Source of the DNA: Clostridia bacterium
GTDB lineage: Bacteria; Bacillota; Clostridia; Oscillospirales; Acutalibacteraceae
Assembly: GCA_900771185.1 (NCBI GenBank)
Contig: CAAGND010000255.1
Coordinates: 1-7,484, forward strand
Direction of reading: 5' to 3'
DNA length: 7,484 bases
Below, in pieces: positions 1 through 6,957 of the stretch; positions within the stretch are counted from its first letter, which is position 1, and each line of letters starts with the position of its first letter. The notes beneath the pieces are model-generated. The model did not search any database and was not told the DNA's origin. It saw nothing but the letters and a program-made list of their open reading frames with translations. A program made the position numbers and the translations under genes.

Positions 1-869
1 ACCGACTCCTTGAGCCGGCGGCGCATTTCATCGAAATCCGCGCACACCTGCCCGATTTCGTTCTCGGACTTATAATCTATCTGATAATCGAGATTTCCGT
101 CACGCAGCTCATGGGTAGCCGTCTGAAGCTTTTTAAGCGGATCAAGGATACTCGTGAGAACGAAGATGACCAAAATTCCGTTCGTAACAACAATTGCTAT
201 AACCGCCGCTACCGCTGCGACAAAAACGATATTGTCACCTCTGATATGTAGATAATCTCCGCCGACTGAGCTTACAATCGCTTTAAGTGTCGCATTGATT
301 ATTATGACTTTTATGACATCCCCGTGCTCAATTCTGAATACATTCGCAATAACAGTTCCGGACCCGTTTGACGAGACAAATGAGTCGTTTATGTCACTCA
401 GGCTGTTTCCACTGACATCAAACACTGTGCCGACAATGTTATAGACATCGGCTTTTTCGGTTTTATATATTATCTCATCATTTGCGAGAATAAGAATATC
501 CGAACCGTTTTTTTCAACACTTGCGCACTCGACGAGAACAGAGTCTGTAATCATATCTTCAAGACCCGTTGTTGACTCGGTTATTCCGCCCTTCAAAGAT
601 TCAGACTGTTTCTTTTCAAGCTGGCCGCGGATGCTCTCTTTTCCGTTCACGGCGTTGGTAAATTCAGACTCGATTTTTGCGGCATCAAACTGCGTCTTAT
701 AAAGCAGGAAGGAGCCGAAAGTGGGATCGATTGAAAAGCGTGAAGTGGAAAAATATGAGACCAGCGAAGTCAGTCCGAAAACCACAACAAATATTATGAC
801 AACAGGGATAACTATCATAAGCATATTCGAAAGCACAAGCTTGTTTCTTATGGATGTGTTCTCAAACAT
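1..869 (-). CDS. Sensor histidine kinase, N-terminal part (membrane sensor plus HAMP), truncated by window edge
   Basis: This is the first 289 codons of a two-component sensor. The 3' part, expected to hold the phosphoacceptor His and the ATPase domain, lies outside the window. An N-terminal membrane helix spans about residues 12-38. An extracytoplasmic sensing region of about 170 residues (39-212) follows; I do not recognise its fold. A second helix covers 213-240, and a HAMP linker starts at 241 (ILDPLKKLQTATHELRDGNL) and reaches ENEIG...DFDEMRRRLKES at the edge. The DFDEMRRRLKES ending is typical of clostridial HAMP histidine kinases, which is why I prefer a kinase to a chemotaxis receptor; only the missing part can prove it. 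The ATG at 867-869 is chosen because AGGAGG (877-882) sits 7 nt upstream. It is the first gene of its transcription unit, divergent from the CmpB-like gene, so any partner response regulator must lie downstream or elsewhere. Confidence 0.82.
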   Translation of the reverse strand, partial: MFENTSIRNKLVLSNMLMIVIPVVIIFVVVFGLTSLVSYFSTSRFSIDPTFGSFLLYKTQFDAAKIESEFTNAVNGKESIRGQLEKKQSESLKGGITESTTGLEDMITDSVLVECASVEKNGSDILILANDEIIYKTEKADVYNIVGTVFDVSGNSLSDINDSFVSSNGSGTVIANVFRIEHGDVIKVIIINATLKAIVSSVGGDYLHIRGDNIVFVAAVAAVIAIVVTNGILVIFVLTSILDPLKKLQTATHELRDGNLDYQIDYKSENEIGQVCADFDEMRRRLKES

Positions 870-908
870 GCTGACTCCTCCTAAAATTTTTTGCCTGTCT
901 GAAAAGGT

Positions 909-937
909 TTTCCAACACCGGGAAAGCGGAATATAAC
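909..937 (+). promoter_or_regulatory. Candidate promoter for the CmpB-like gene, overlapping the divergent one
   Basis: TTTCCA (909-914), a 17-bp spacer and TATAAC (932-937) match the vegetative consensus at 4/6 and 5/6. The -10 lies on the same base pairs as the minus-strand -10, so the two promoters would be back to back around one symmetrical TA-rich core. Transcription would start near 944, just before the hairpin at 943-967. Confidence 0.38.
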
Positions 938-938
938 A
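930..938 (-). promoter_or_regulatory. Candidate extended -10 promoter for the histidine kinase
   Basis: Read on the minus strand, this is TGTTATATT: a TGn extension followed by a 5/6 match to TATAAT. The -35 position at a 17-bp spacing is poor (TTATTT), as is common for extended -10 promoters. The predicted start near 923 gives a leader of about 54 nt. The kinase heads its transcription unit and its upstream neighbour is divergent, so a promoter must lie in this gap. The exact site is inference. Confidence 0.4.
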
Positions 939-942
939 CTCC

Positions 943-967
943 TTACCGATAAAAATAAAATCGGTGA
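943..967 (+). promoter_or_regulatory. Leader hairpin covering the likely ribosome binding site of the CmpB-like gene
   Basis: ACCGAT (945-950) pairs perfectly with ATCGGT (960-965) across a 9-nt A-rich loop. One G-U and one A-U pair extend the stem outwards. The right arm contains GGTGA (963-967), the only purine-rich stretch near the ATG at 972 that could act as a Shine-Dalgarno. It is not a terminator, because no U-tract follows. It may damp translation; this is inference. Confidence 0.4.
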
Positions 968-971
968 TTGA

Positions 972-1400
972 ATGAAAAAGAGTGCGGAATTTATCCTTGT
1001 TTTTTTCTCCGGAGCTGTTATATACGGCTTTATAGAAGTGATGTTCAGAGGCTATACACACTGGACAATGTTCCTGACCGGAGGGCTTGTTCTGACAATA
1101 ATATACATGATCAATATAAAGTTCAGCGACACGCTTCTTGCCCTGCGCTGTGCGGTGAGCTGTGCTGTCATCACGTTGACAGAGCTGATAGTGGGCTGCA
1201 TTGTCAACCTATGGCTTGGCATGGACGTCTGGGACTATTCACATCTGCCGCACAACTTTCTGGGGCAGATATGTCCGCTGTTTTCATCGCTGTGGTTTTT
1301 CCTATCCTTCCCCGCAAATCTTCTGTGCGTCTTCATACGCAGAAAGATGATTGGCAGACCTGACAGCCGCGTGAAAAAGTCTCAGCTTGATGATATATAA
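972..1400 (+). CDS. Small integral membrane protein, CmpB family (putative ABC-transporter type IV, PF06541)
   Basis: The product is 142 residues with about four hydrophobic helices (roughly 7-24, 34-49, 55-80 and 98-123) and a short basic, polar C-terminal tail. I assign it to the CmpB family from memory of its hallmark motifs: RGYTHWTM at 26-33, then GCIVNLWLG at 75-83 and VWDYSHLPHNFLGQICP at 86-102. Family members are often annotated as putative ABC transporter permeases, but they have no ATPase, this window holds none, and the true role is not established. The ATG at 972 is preceded only by a weak GGTGA that is folded into a hairpin, so expression may be low. The in-frame context offers no better start. 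The last four codons and the stop overlap the 3' end of the convergent amidase gene. Confidence is high that it is a gene of this family and low about function. Confidence 0.85.
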   Translation: MKKSAEFILVFFSGAVIYGFIEVMFRGYTHWTMFLTGGLVLTIIYMINIKFSDTLLALRCAVSCAVITLTELIVGCIVNLWLGMDVWDYSHLPHNFLGQICPLFSSLWFFLSFPANLLCVFIRRKMIGRPDSRVKKSQLDDI

Positions 1401-4312
1401 TCCTTTATTCCGTCAACTGTCGCCTGGGCAAGCTTATCCTGCACGGAGCTTGTCCAGAGCAGTTTGCACTCATTGATATTGCTGACAAATCCATACTCGA
1501 CAAGTATGGCAGGGCACTCCTCAACTCTTGTGACGCGGAACGGATACATATTCGTGCCGCGGTCAATCTTGCTCTGAACACTTGAAGAAGCGCCGTAATA
1601 CATATCCGACTTATACGCGCTGACAATGCGTTTGTGCACGGCTGACGCCAGCGGGAAAGAATAAGCCTGATAGTAATATGCCGAGGTTCCCATCGGGGTG
1701 GCACTTTCGCTTGAATCGCAGTGAACCGATATAAACATATCGGGATTTTTTGAACGAGTCAGTGAAACTCTTTCATCAAGGGAAAGATAACTGTCCCCCG
1801 TGCGGGTCATAATGACCGTTGCTCCCTGAGCCTCGAGCTTTGACTTGATTTTCTGGGCGATGAGAAGATTTATCTGTTTTTCATATTTTCTGGAGCTGTC
1901 GGGGTTATAGGCACATATTGCTCCCGAATCGTTGCCCCCGTGACCCGCGTCTATCATAATGACGCTGCCTTTGAGAGACGTTGACGGCTTCGCCTTGACC
2001 GACAGGGTCAGGCATCCGTCCGAGGTGTAATCTATATCAAAACCGTAGAATTTGCCCGGAGTTTTAAGCGTCATTCTGAGAGTGAGCGTTTTGGCAGATG
2101 TGTCCGATATCCACTCGGCTTTGCTGATTATCTTGCTGCCGGTGACATCCACCTTTCCGCTGACAGTCCCCGCATGATAGAACACAAGTTCAAGATATTT
2201 TCCGTCAAAGCTTGAAACAGAATAGAGCGAACCGCCGTTTGCCTGTGACTGCGGAATATAGGACTGATTTTTCACGCTGATATTAAACGGGCCTTTCCAC
2301 AGCAGACCTAATTTTATCTGCGTCTTCTCTGAATCAGATGAGCTGCTGACCACCGTCACTCTGTTCTGCGGAAGATTATATCCCGATGATATGAGCTTTG
2401 CTTTGCTCGCGAGTATATTTTTACCAGATGCGAGACGATAGTATTTTACTCCGCCGTAAGTGTATTCGCTCGATATATAATCGAATGTTCCCGCCGGAAG
2501 AGGAGAGCTGTAAGGCACGCAGTCATCGAGGACATCTGCCGGCATGGTCTCGCACAAAGATGTTATCTCGCACATTTTTGACTTGCCCGAAACACCCGCA
2601 TACTTATACGGAGTCAACATTTCAGACGGGTCAAACGAGCCTGTCGTTCCCTGGCTCTCCGTCGGTTTTTCGGTTGTGCCCGGTTCGGTGCTGCCGCCCG
2701 GTGAGGTTGTTTCGCCGCCTGATTCGGGCTTCGAGGTTTCAGGCTTGGTATCCGGTTCAGGCTCCGGCACCGGAATCTCGGCGCTGACGCTGACACTCGC
2801 ACCGCTCAGCGACTCGGAAAGCCCGTTATAGCTCGCATATACTTTTATTCTGCCCAATGCCTGCTCTTTTGTTTTGCCGGCGGGCAGAGTATATTTTCCG
2901 CTGAAAACAGCAAAATCCGAGGAATCATCGAGCACAGTACCGTTTTCATCCTGAACAACATTTGTAAGCTTTTTGAGATTTATTTTCTGTCCGTTTATTG
3001 TCGCATAAACGCTCGCTCCCTTGAGCGCGGTGGCGGTTATCGTCAAACTGCTGCCGCCCGGAGCGTTGACCTCCCCCACGGGGGAAACCGACTCGAGGAG
3101 CTTCACCTCATATGTAACTGTATATTTATAGTCGATGCCCTTGTGACTGAATTCAAAGACATTTTTGCCGATCTTGAGACTTACTTCAAAGGAGAAATCT
3201 CCGTTCGACTCACGTTCAACCTTTTCACCGTTAAGCTCAAGGTCATACAGAGGGCTGCTCGAGCCCGCAAAGGTTATTTTTGATTCGTTGGTGGTTTTTG
3301 TATTCCCTGAAAAATTCTTCAGCTCAAAGTCTTTTTCAAGCTCTTCACGGTTCTTGTCCGACATATATTTAAGTACGAGCGCACCTACGGCATCGTCCTT
3401 CATAAAATCTGAATATTTGAAGAGAACCGCTCCCGTGCAGCCGTCAAGCTCATCACAGAGCGCAAGCTGGTCGATGATGAGCGACGCCGTTTCAGCAGAT
3501 TCAAACTCGCCGCGGAGAATATCCACACGCACTCCCGCAGCAAACTTGAATCCGTTTTTCCTCGAAAACGAGTCAAAATCTTCAAGCTCTTTAAGATAGT
3601 CCTCACCGGCGTCCGCAGCGCTCTGCGGTATGCTGACAAAGAAATCCCCTCTGCCGATACTGAGCAGTCCGCAAATTTCCTGTGCCGATGCGCTGTCAGC
3701 CGCAACGGCGACGGTGACCGCTCGGCCGGACGAGCCGATATCCGCAGACACGAGTTTGACATTGTCCGCCTTGGCCATATCGCCTGCGAGAACCACACAG
3801 GAAAAATTATATTTCTGAATAAGTCCGATAAGCCTGTCAGAGCAATCGGCATAGCTGCCGTTTTCCGAAAATATCACCGCAGTATAGATTTTGCTTGATT
3901 CAAATTTTTTCAGCAGAACCGAGAGGATATCGGTTTTGCCGTCACTGCACTGAAACTCCGAAATGCTGTTTTCATCCGCATCCACAAACACTGCGTTGAA
4001 TCCCTTGTCTGATATATCATCGGCTGTTTTTTCGGCGGCCTTAACAGCGGAATCCACGGTCATTTCCTCCGAAAGCCCTATGTCGCCGAGTTCAAGCCAC
4101 ACCGCAGACATCTTTTCCGGAACTGCTGCATACTCATAATTTCCGCTGCCGACATCTCCGGGTTCCGCCTCAGTGGGCTTAGTTGTCTCAAGACCCAAAA
4201 AAGACATGGCAAACTGAGTGCCGCCGTTGAGAAACGCCCCCGTAACGACGCTGACAACAACCAAAACCGATATGACCGACACAATAATTATATTTTTAGT
4301 GATTTTATTCAT
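1382..4312 (-). CDS. Membrane-anchored N-acetylmuramoyl-L-alanine amidase (Amidase_3) with degenerate GHL10-like and Ig-like modules
   Basis: This 976-residue multidomain cell-wall hydrolase should cleave the bond between N-acetylmuramic acid and L-Ala. One membrane helix (about 7-28) anchors it with the rest outside. Residues 67-310 resemble the GHL10 barrel of the gene upstream: KMSAVW and GFNAVFV at the front, DGCTGAVLFKYSDF at the back, but no DGIHIDDY motif. Two Ig/cadherin-like modules follow (about 342-406 and 407-512), then a Pro/Glu/Thr/Ser/Gly linker (513-560), an SH3-like stretch (about 572-642) and a beta-rich, possibly AMIN-like part (650-775). The C-terminal Amidase_3 domain (781-974) appears intact: likely zinc ligands H791 (DAGHGG), E811 (YEKQINL) and H864 (SVHCD), and catalytic E939 (LVEYGFVSN). 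GGAG 7 nt upstream supports the ATG at 4312. It lies 85 bp after the GHL10 gene and is probably co-transcribed. The amidase call is firm; the middle domain names are tentative. Confidence 0.93.
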   Translation of the reverse strand: MNKITKNIIIVSVISVLVVVSVVTGAFLNGGTQFAMSFLGLETTKPTEAEPGDVGSGNYEYAAVPEKMSAVWLELGDIGLSEEMTVDSAVKAAEKTADDISDKGFNAVFVDADENSISEFQCSDGKTDILSVLLKKFESSKIYTAVIFSENGSYADCSDRLIGLIQKYNFSCVVLAGDMAKADNVKLVSADIGSSGRAVTVAVAADSASAQEICGLLSIGRGDFFVSIPQSAADAGEDYLKELEDFDSFSRKNGFKFAAGVRVDILRGEFESAETASLIIDQLALCDELDGCTGAVLFKYSDFMKDDAVGALVLKYMSDKNREELEKDFELKNFSGNTKTTNESKITFAGSSSPLYDLELNGEKVERESNGDFSFEVSLKIGKNVFEFSHKGIDYKYTVTYEVKLLESVSPVGEVNAPGGSSLTITATALKGASVYATINGQKINLKKLTNVVQDENGTVLDDSSDFAVFSGKYTLPAGKTKEQALGRIKVYASYNGLSESLSGASVSVSAEIPVPEPEPDTKPETSKPESGGETTSPGGSTEPGTTEKPTESQGTTGSFDPSEMLTPYKYAGVSGKSKMCEITSLCETMPADVLDDCVPYSSPLPAGTFDYISSEYTYGGVKYYRLASGKNILASKAKLISSGYNLPQNRVTVVSSSSDSEKTQIKLGLLWKGPFNISVKNQSYIPQSQANGGSLYSVSSFDGKYLELVFYHAGTVSGKVDVTGSKIISKAEWISDTSAKTLTLRMTLKTPGKFYGFDIDYTSDGCLTLSVKAKPSTSLKGSVIMIDAGHGGNDSGAICAYNPDSSRKYEKQINLLIAQKIKSKLEAQGATVIMTRTGDSYLSLDERVSLTRSKNPDMFISVHCDSSESATPMGTSAYYYQAYSFPLASAVHKRIVSAYKSDMYYGASSSVQSKIDRGTNMYPFRVTRVEECPAILVEYGFVSNINECKLLWTSSVQDKLAQATVDGIKDYISSS

Positions 4313-4339
4313 TTAATTTCTCCGAAAACTGTTACGAAC

Positions 4340-4374
4340 GGGTATTATAAGTGATAAATCCCCATACAATACCC
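4340..4374 (-). promoter_or_regulatory. Inverted repeat and TATAAT box in the GHL10-amidase gap
   Basis: The 85-bp gap 4313-4397 contains GGGTATT (4340-4346) and its perfect complement AATACCC (4368-4374) around a 21-nt loop. A minus-strand TATAAT at 4344-4349 overlaps the repeat, about 32 bp from the amidase start codon. No good -35 lies 16-18 bp away, and no U-tract follows the repeat on the minus strand. It therefore looks more like a weak internal promoter or operator than a terminator. Amidase expression most likely comes mainly by read-through from the upstream gene. Confidence 0.25.
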
Positions 4375-4397
4375 CTATTTTATACTTATTTCTTGTA

Positions 4398-5609
4398 TTA
4401 TAGCATGTTTTCGAGCGTTTGCATTTCTTTTTTCAGGTTTTCATTAGATTTTTGTTGGAAAATATATGAATATGAAAACAACGCGAAGCCGTCATAGCGG
4501 TCAAGTGCTCTCACACATTCAAGCTGGCGCGAAAGAATATCATCGTTTTCAACCCATTCCTCCTCACCCGCTCCGGCGTTTTTATCCGTTTTTCCGCACT
4601 TGTAGGGCGCGAGTCCCCAAACTATACGCACGCAATCGTTTGTCGCCGCTTTTGACCATTGCTCGGCGGTCTTTTCAAACGGCATGGAGCTGTTCTCAAA
4701 ACCGAAATAAAGCTGAGGAATTATAATATCCGCATATCCGGCGCAGGACAGCCACAGGGACACATCGGCAAAAAGCTTTCCACTGTTCCCGTTGAGATTG
4801 CCCGCCGGGCTGATGCTGAAAATCTTATCCTCCCCATAACTTTTGACCAGTGAATAAAGACCAGCAGCGAAGGCGCTCACACTGTCCCTCCGCCAGTCAC
4901 CGAGACTCTTTTCCCCGCCGGAGGATACATACTGTTCAAACTGCTTCTTATCGATTTTTTCATCCGACGACGGGTAGAAATAATCGTCTATATGTATCCC
5001 GTCAACATCGTAGTTGTCGAGTATTTCTCGCACGCCATCATATATCAAAGCATGAACCGCTGTTGACGCGGGATTGAAATATATCCCGTTATCCAGCACA
5101 ATGGCGTCCCCGCTTTTGAGCATATCCACGGCGGGACTGTTATCCGGAATCTTATCCGTATCCGATGAGAGACTGATTCTGAAAGGGTTTATCCATGCGT
5201 GAAAGCTGAGCGAAAGCTCACGGGCACACTGCGTCATAACCTCAAGCGGATCAAAGCCCGGATTTTTGCCTGAACAGACATATTTTGACCACGGGTACAC
5301 CTCGGAAGGATACACCGCATCGGCAAACGGTCTGACATGGACAAACACGGTGTTAAAGCCTGAAGATTTGACATTGCCGAACATCGCGGATATCTCTTCC
5401 CTGAACTCCGACTCCCCTCCTGCCGCGTCCGGCAGCTCATAGCAGCTTATCCATACGGCTCTCATCTCCTGATCCTCGGATGCCTTTGTATAAACTTTTT
5501 CGGTGGTCTGCTCCGTTTCCGCGTTTGATGTAAGCTCGCCGCCTTTGTTCCCCGCAGAGCAGGCACACAGAACACAGAGAATCAAAATACATGCTGTCAG
5601 TCTTTTCAT
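4398..5609 (-). CDS. GHL10-family (DUF187) glycoside-hydrolase-like lipoprotein
   Basis: This 403-residue product begins with a lipoprotein signal peptide (MKRLTACILILCVLCAC; likely lipidated Cys17), so it sits on the outer face of the membrane. After a Thr/Glu-rich spacer comes a GHL10 TIM barrel, about residues 48-385. Its hallmarks are EMRAVWISCYELP (48-60), GFNTVFVHVRPFADAVYP (84-101), FHAWINPFRIS (136-146), VDGIHIDDYFYP (202-213) with the acidic pair D208/D209, IIIPQLYFGFE (295-305) and YDGFALFSYSYIF (372-384). Bacillus YngK and E. coli DigH (YddW) belong to this family; DigH cleaves glycan strands already stripped of peptides by amidases. The amidase gene follows directly, which fits that substrate. 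The length is close to single-domain relatives. A purine-rich GAGGGAG (5616-5622) supports the start at 5609. Family assignment is strong; the denuded-glycan substrate is inferred. Confidence 0.92.
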   Translation of the reverse strand: MKRLTACILILCVLCACSAGNKGGELTSNAETEQTTEKVYTKASEDQEMRAVWISCYELPDAAGGESEFREEISAMFGNVKSSGFNTVFVHVRPFADAVYPSEVYPWSKYVCSGKNPGFDPLEVMTQCARELSLSFHAWINPFRISLSSDTDKIPDNSPAVDMLKSGDAIVLDNGIYFNPASTAVHALIYDGVREILDNYDVDGIHIDDYFYPSSDEKIDKKQFEQYVSSGGEKSLGDWRRDSVSAFAAGLYSLVKSYGEDKIFSISPAGNLNGNSGKLFADVSLWLSCAGYADIIIPQLYFGFENSSMPFEKTAEQWSKAATNDCVRIVWGLAPYKCGKTDKNAGAGEEEWVENDDILSRQLECVRALDRYDGFALFSYSYIFQQKSNENLKKEMQTLENML

Positions 5610-5638
5610 TTTCTTCTCCCTCTTTTTTAAGGCTCGTA

Positions 5639-5666
5639 CATATATCTATGACAAACAGGGAGACAA
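5639..5666 (-). promoter_or_regulatory. Candidate promoter of the GHL10-amidase unit
   Basis: On the minus strand, TTGTCT (5661-5666) and TATATG (5639-5644) are separated by 16 bp, each only a modest match to the vegetative consensus. A start near 5632 would give a leader of about 23 nt that includes the Shine-Dalgarno. A promoter is expected here because a terminator lies immediately upstream (5677-5703). The exact boxes are uncertain. Confidence 0.3.
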
Positions 5667-5671
5667 CATTA

Positions 5672-5705
5672 CAAAAGCCCGCACGGAGACAGCACCCGTG
5701 CGGAC
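5672..5705 (-). terminator. Rho-independent terminator of the DUF4474 gene
   Basis: CCGCACGG (5679-5686) and CCGTGCGG (5696-5703) form a perfect 8-bp GC-rich stem with a 9-nt loop. On the minus strand the stem is followed by GCTTTTG, a short U-tract. It lies 14 bp past the DUF4474 stop codon (TAA at 5717-5719) and ahead of the GHL10 gene, so it separates the two transcription units. The U-tract is short, so some read-through is possible. Confidence 0.8.
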
Positions 5706-5716
5706 CGATAATGTGC

Positions 5717-6907
5717 TTACCACTCGATGGAAACGGTAAGTCCTCTTACAATATATTTTATATCATGGAAATTTCTGTTCTCGATACCCTCACAGAACGC
5801 CTTGACCATCTCAGCATCCTTGAACGTAATATCGGATTTGAGAACCATGCTCTGAGGCAGGTAGACGGTCTTTGCGGCGGTGAATCCGGTAATCCACCAA
5901 TGGTACATGGGATCGCGGTGAACCAATCTGTCCCCGTTGTGATAGAGGTCAAGCGACATGCAGAGCATATCCTCATCGCCTACGCAGTTATAAAACGTTC
6001 CCTTTGAACTGGGCTCGCGCTTATAAATTCCTATCTCGGCACCGTTGGTGATGACATAGCGGCCTTTCCAAAGCTGTATCATCCACTCATAACCGTCATA
6101 GTCAAACTTTATGCGGGCGGTCTGATAGTTGAAAACCGGAGTTACATAGCAGAAGAAGTCATAGAAAAAGCAGAAGCCGAAATTCCTCATCCAGACATGG
6201 ACGGGAGTGATGACCATCGCATTGCCGACATCAAAATCATAGCCTATACCGACGATTCCGTTGTCGTCCTTGCCATAGAGCATCTGCGTTTCCGTGTTGT
6301 AATAGGTTCCCGAAGCCAGATAATCCTTTCTGCCGTCACGGTATGTGAGCTGGCAGTATATCTCATAGGTGTTGTCAAGGCCCTCGACCGGCACGCAGTA
6401 GAGATAGCACTCATCGATTATGCCCATATAGACGGAAACAGCTCTCAGAATGTTCGCAACGGTATAGTTGCCCTCATCGCTATATTGCTTTGAAAGTTCG
6501 TTGAGGGTCTTCTGAAGTTCCGGAATATCAATCTCATACTTCTCGCTGACTTTTATCGCCAATCCGTTGAACTCGGGGATTTTATGAAGTATGAGCGCGG
6601 CGTCAAGCCCAGACGCCTGAGAAACGCTGAAGCAGAGCGCCTCAAGCTTATCATCAAGAACAACATTGAAATTTTCCTGCGCCACGATATGTCTGCCCGT
6701 CAGCAAAAAGACCGCTTCATCCATCTTATCCACACAATCAAAAAACTCCGCCGTGGACATGGTGGGATACCCGTTTTCCATGACATTCTCATATGCCTTG
6801 CCGAGCGGCGTCAACGCTCTCTGCTCAGCATATGCCGGCACGCACGCGGCACACAGGACAAAACAAAGAGCAAGAACCGCACTTGCTGCACGTTTAAAAA
6901 TTTTCAT
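5717..6907 (-). CDS. Secreted DUF4474 domain protein
   Basis: The product is 396 residues with a classical signal peptide (MKIFKRAASAVLALC..., cleavage probably after AYA at 27). Residues 28-215 are mostly helical-looking and unrecognised. Residues about 219-396 match the DUF4474 domain of Clostridia as I remember it: GYDFDVGNAMVITPVHVWMR (222-241), YDGYEWMIQLWKGRY (271-285), NGAEIGIY (288-295), GTFYNCVGDED (303-313), YHWWITGF (335-342) and a final VRGLTVSIEW. The function of the domain is unknown to me. The conserved Trp, Asp and Tyr residues could suit ligand or carbohydrate binding, but that is a guess. The mature protein has ten cysteines. A longer reading frame would need an ATT start at 6928; the ATG at 6907 with GGAGGG 6 nt upstream is clearly better. 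It is transcribed alone, from its own promoter to the hairpin terminator downstream. Confidence 0.9.
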   Translation of the reverse strand: MKIFKRAASAVLALCFVLCAACVPAYAEQRALTPLGKAYENVMENGYPTMSTAEFFDCVDKMDEAVFLLTGRHIVAQENFNVVLDDKLEALCFSVSQASGLDAALILHKIPEFNGLAIKVSEKYEIDIPELQKTLNELSKQYSDEGNYTVANILRAVSVYMGIIDECYLYCVPVEGLDNTYEIYCQLTYRDGRKDYLASGTYYNTETQMLYGKDDNGIVGIGYDFDVGNAMVITPVHVWMRNFGFCFFYDFFCYVTPVFNYQTARIKFDYDGYEWMIQLWKGRYVITNGAEIGIYKREPSSKGTFYNCVGDEDMLCMSLDLYHNGDRLVHRDPMYHWWITGFTAAKTVYLPQSMVLKSDITFKDAEMVKAFCEGIENRNFHDIKYIVRGLTVSIEW

Positions 6908-6913
6908 TTTGTT

Positions 6914-6919
6914 CCCTCC
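6914..6919 (-). promoter_or_regulatory. Ribosome binding site that fixes the DUF4474 start
   Basis: The minus strand reads GGAGGG 6 nt before the ATG at 6905-6907. This places the signal peptide Met at residue 1 and rules out the seven-codon upstream extension to 6928, which lacks a normal start codon. Confidence 0.85.
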
Positions 6920-6957
6920 GAAAATCAATTTTCATATTCGGTTTCTAATAAATTCTG

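Noticed and set aside
968..1363. Overlapping plus-strand reading frame of 131 codons
   Set aside because: It is a +2 frame shadow of the CmpB-like gene, starting with TTG and lacking hydrophobic pattern or family motifs.
972..1400. Part of a classical ABC transporter operon
   Set aside because: Despite the family name, no ATPase or binding-protein gene is adjacent, and the gene appears monocistronic.
2398..2831. Plus-strand reading frames opposite the amidase linker
   Set aside because: They are antisense to the low-complexity Pro/Thr/Ser linker, whose codon bias keeps other frames open. No ribosome binding site or domain is seen.
1382..4312. Phage or sporulation-specific lysin
   Set aside because: The N-terminal membrane anchor, long modular body and lack of any phage or sporulation genes nearby fit a housekeeping cell-wall amidase better.
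4340..4374. Terminator between the GHL10 and amidase genes
   Set aside because: The stem is 7 bp with a 21-nt loop, AT-rich, and no U-tract follows on the minus strand.
5503..6007. Plus-strand reading frames across the GHL10-DUF4474 gap
   Set aside because: They cross the terminator and promoter of the opposite strand, with no plausible ribosome binding site or recognisable domain.
6908..6928. Seven-codon N-terminal extension of the DUF4474 gene
   Set aside because: It would need an ATT start with no ribosome binding site, while the ATG at 6907 has GGAGGG 6 nt upstream and opens a normal signal peptide.
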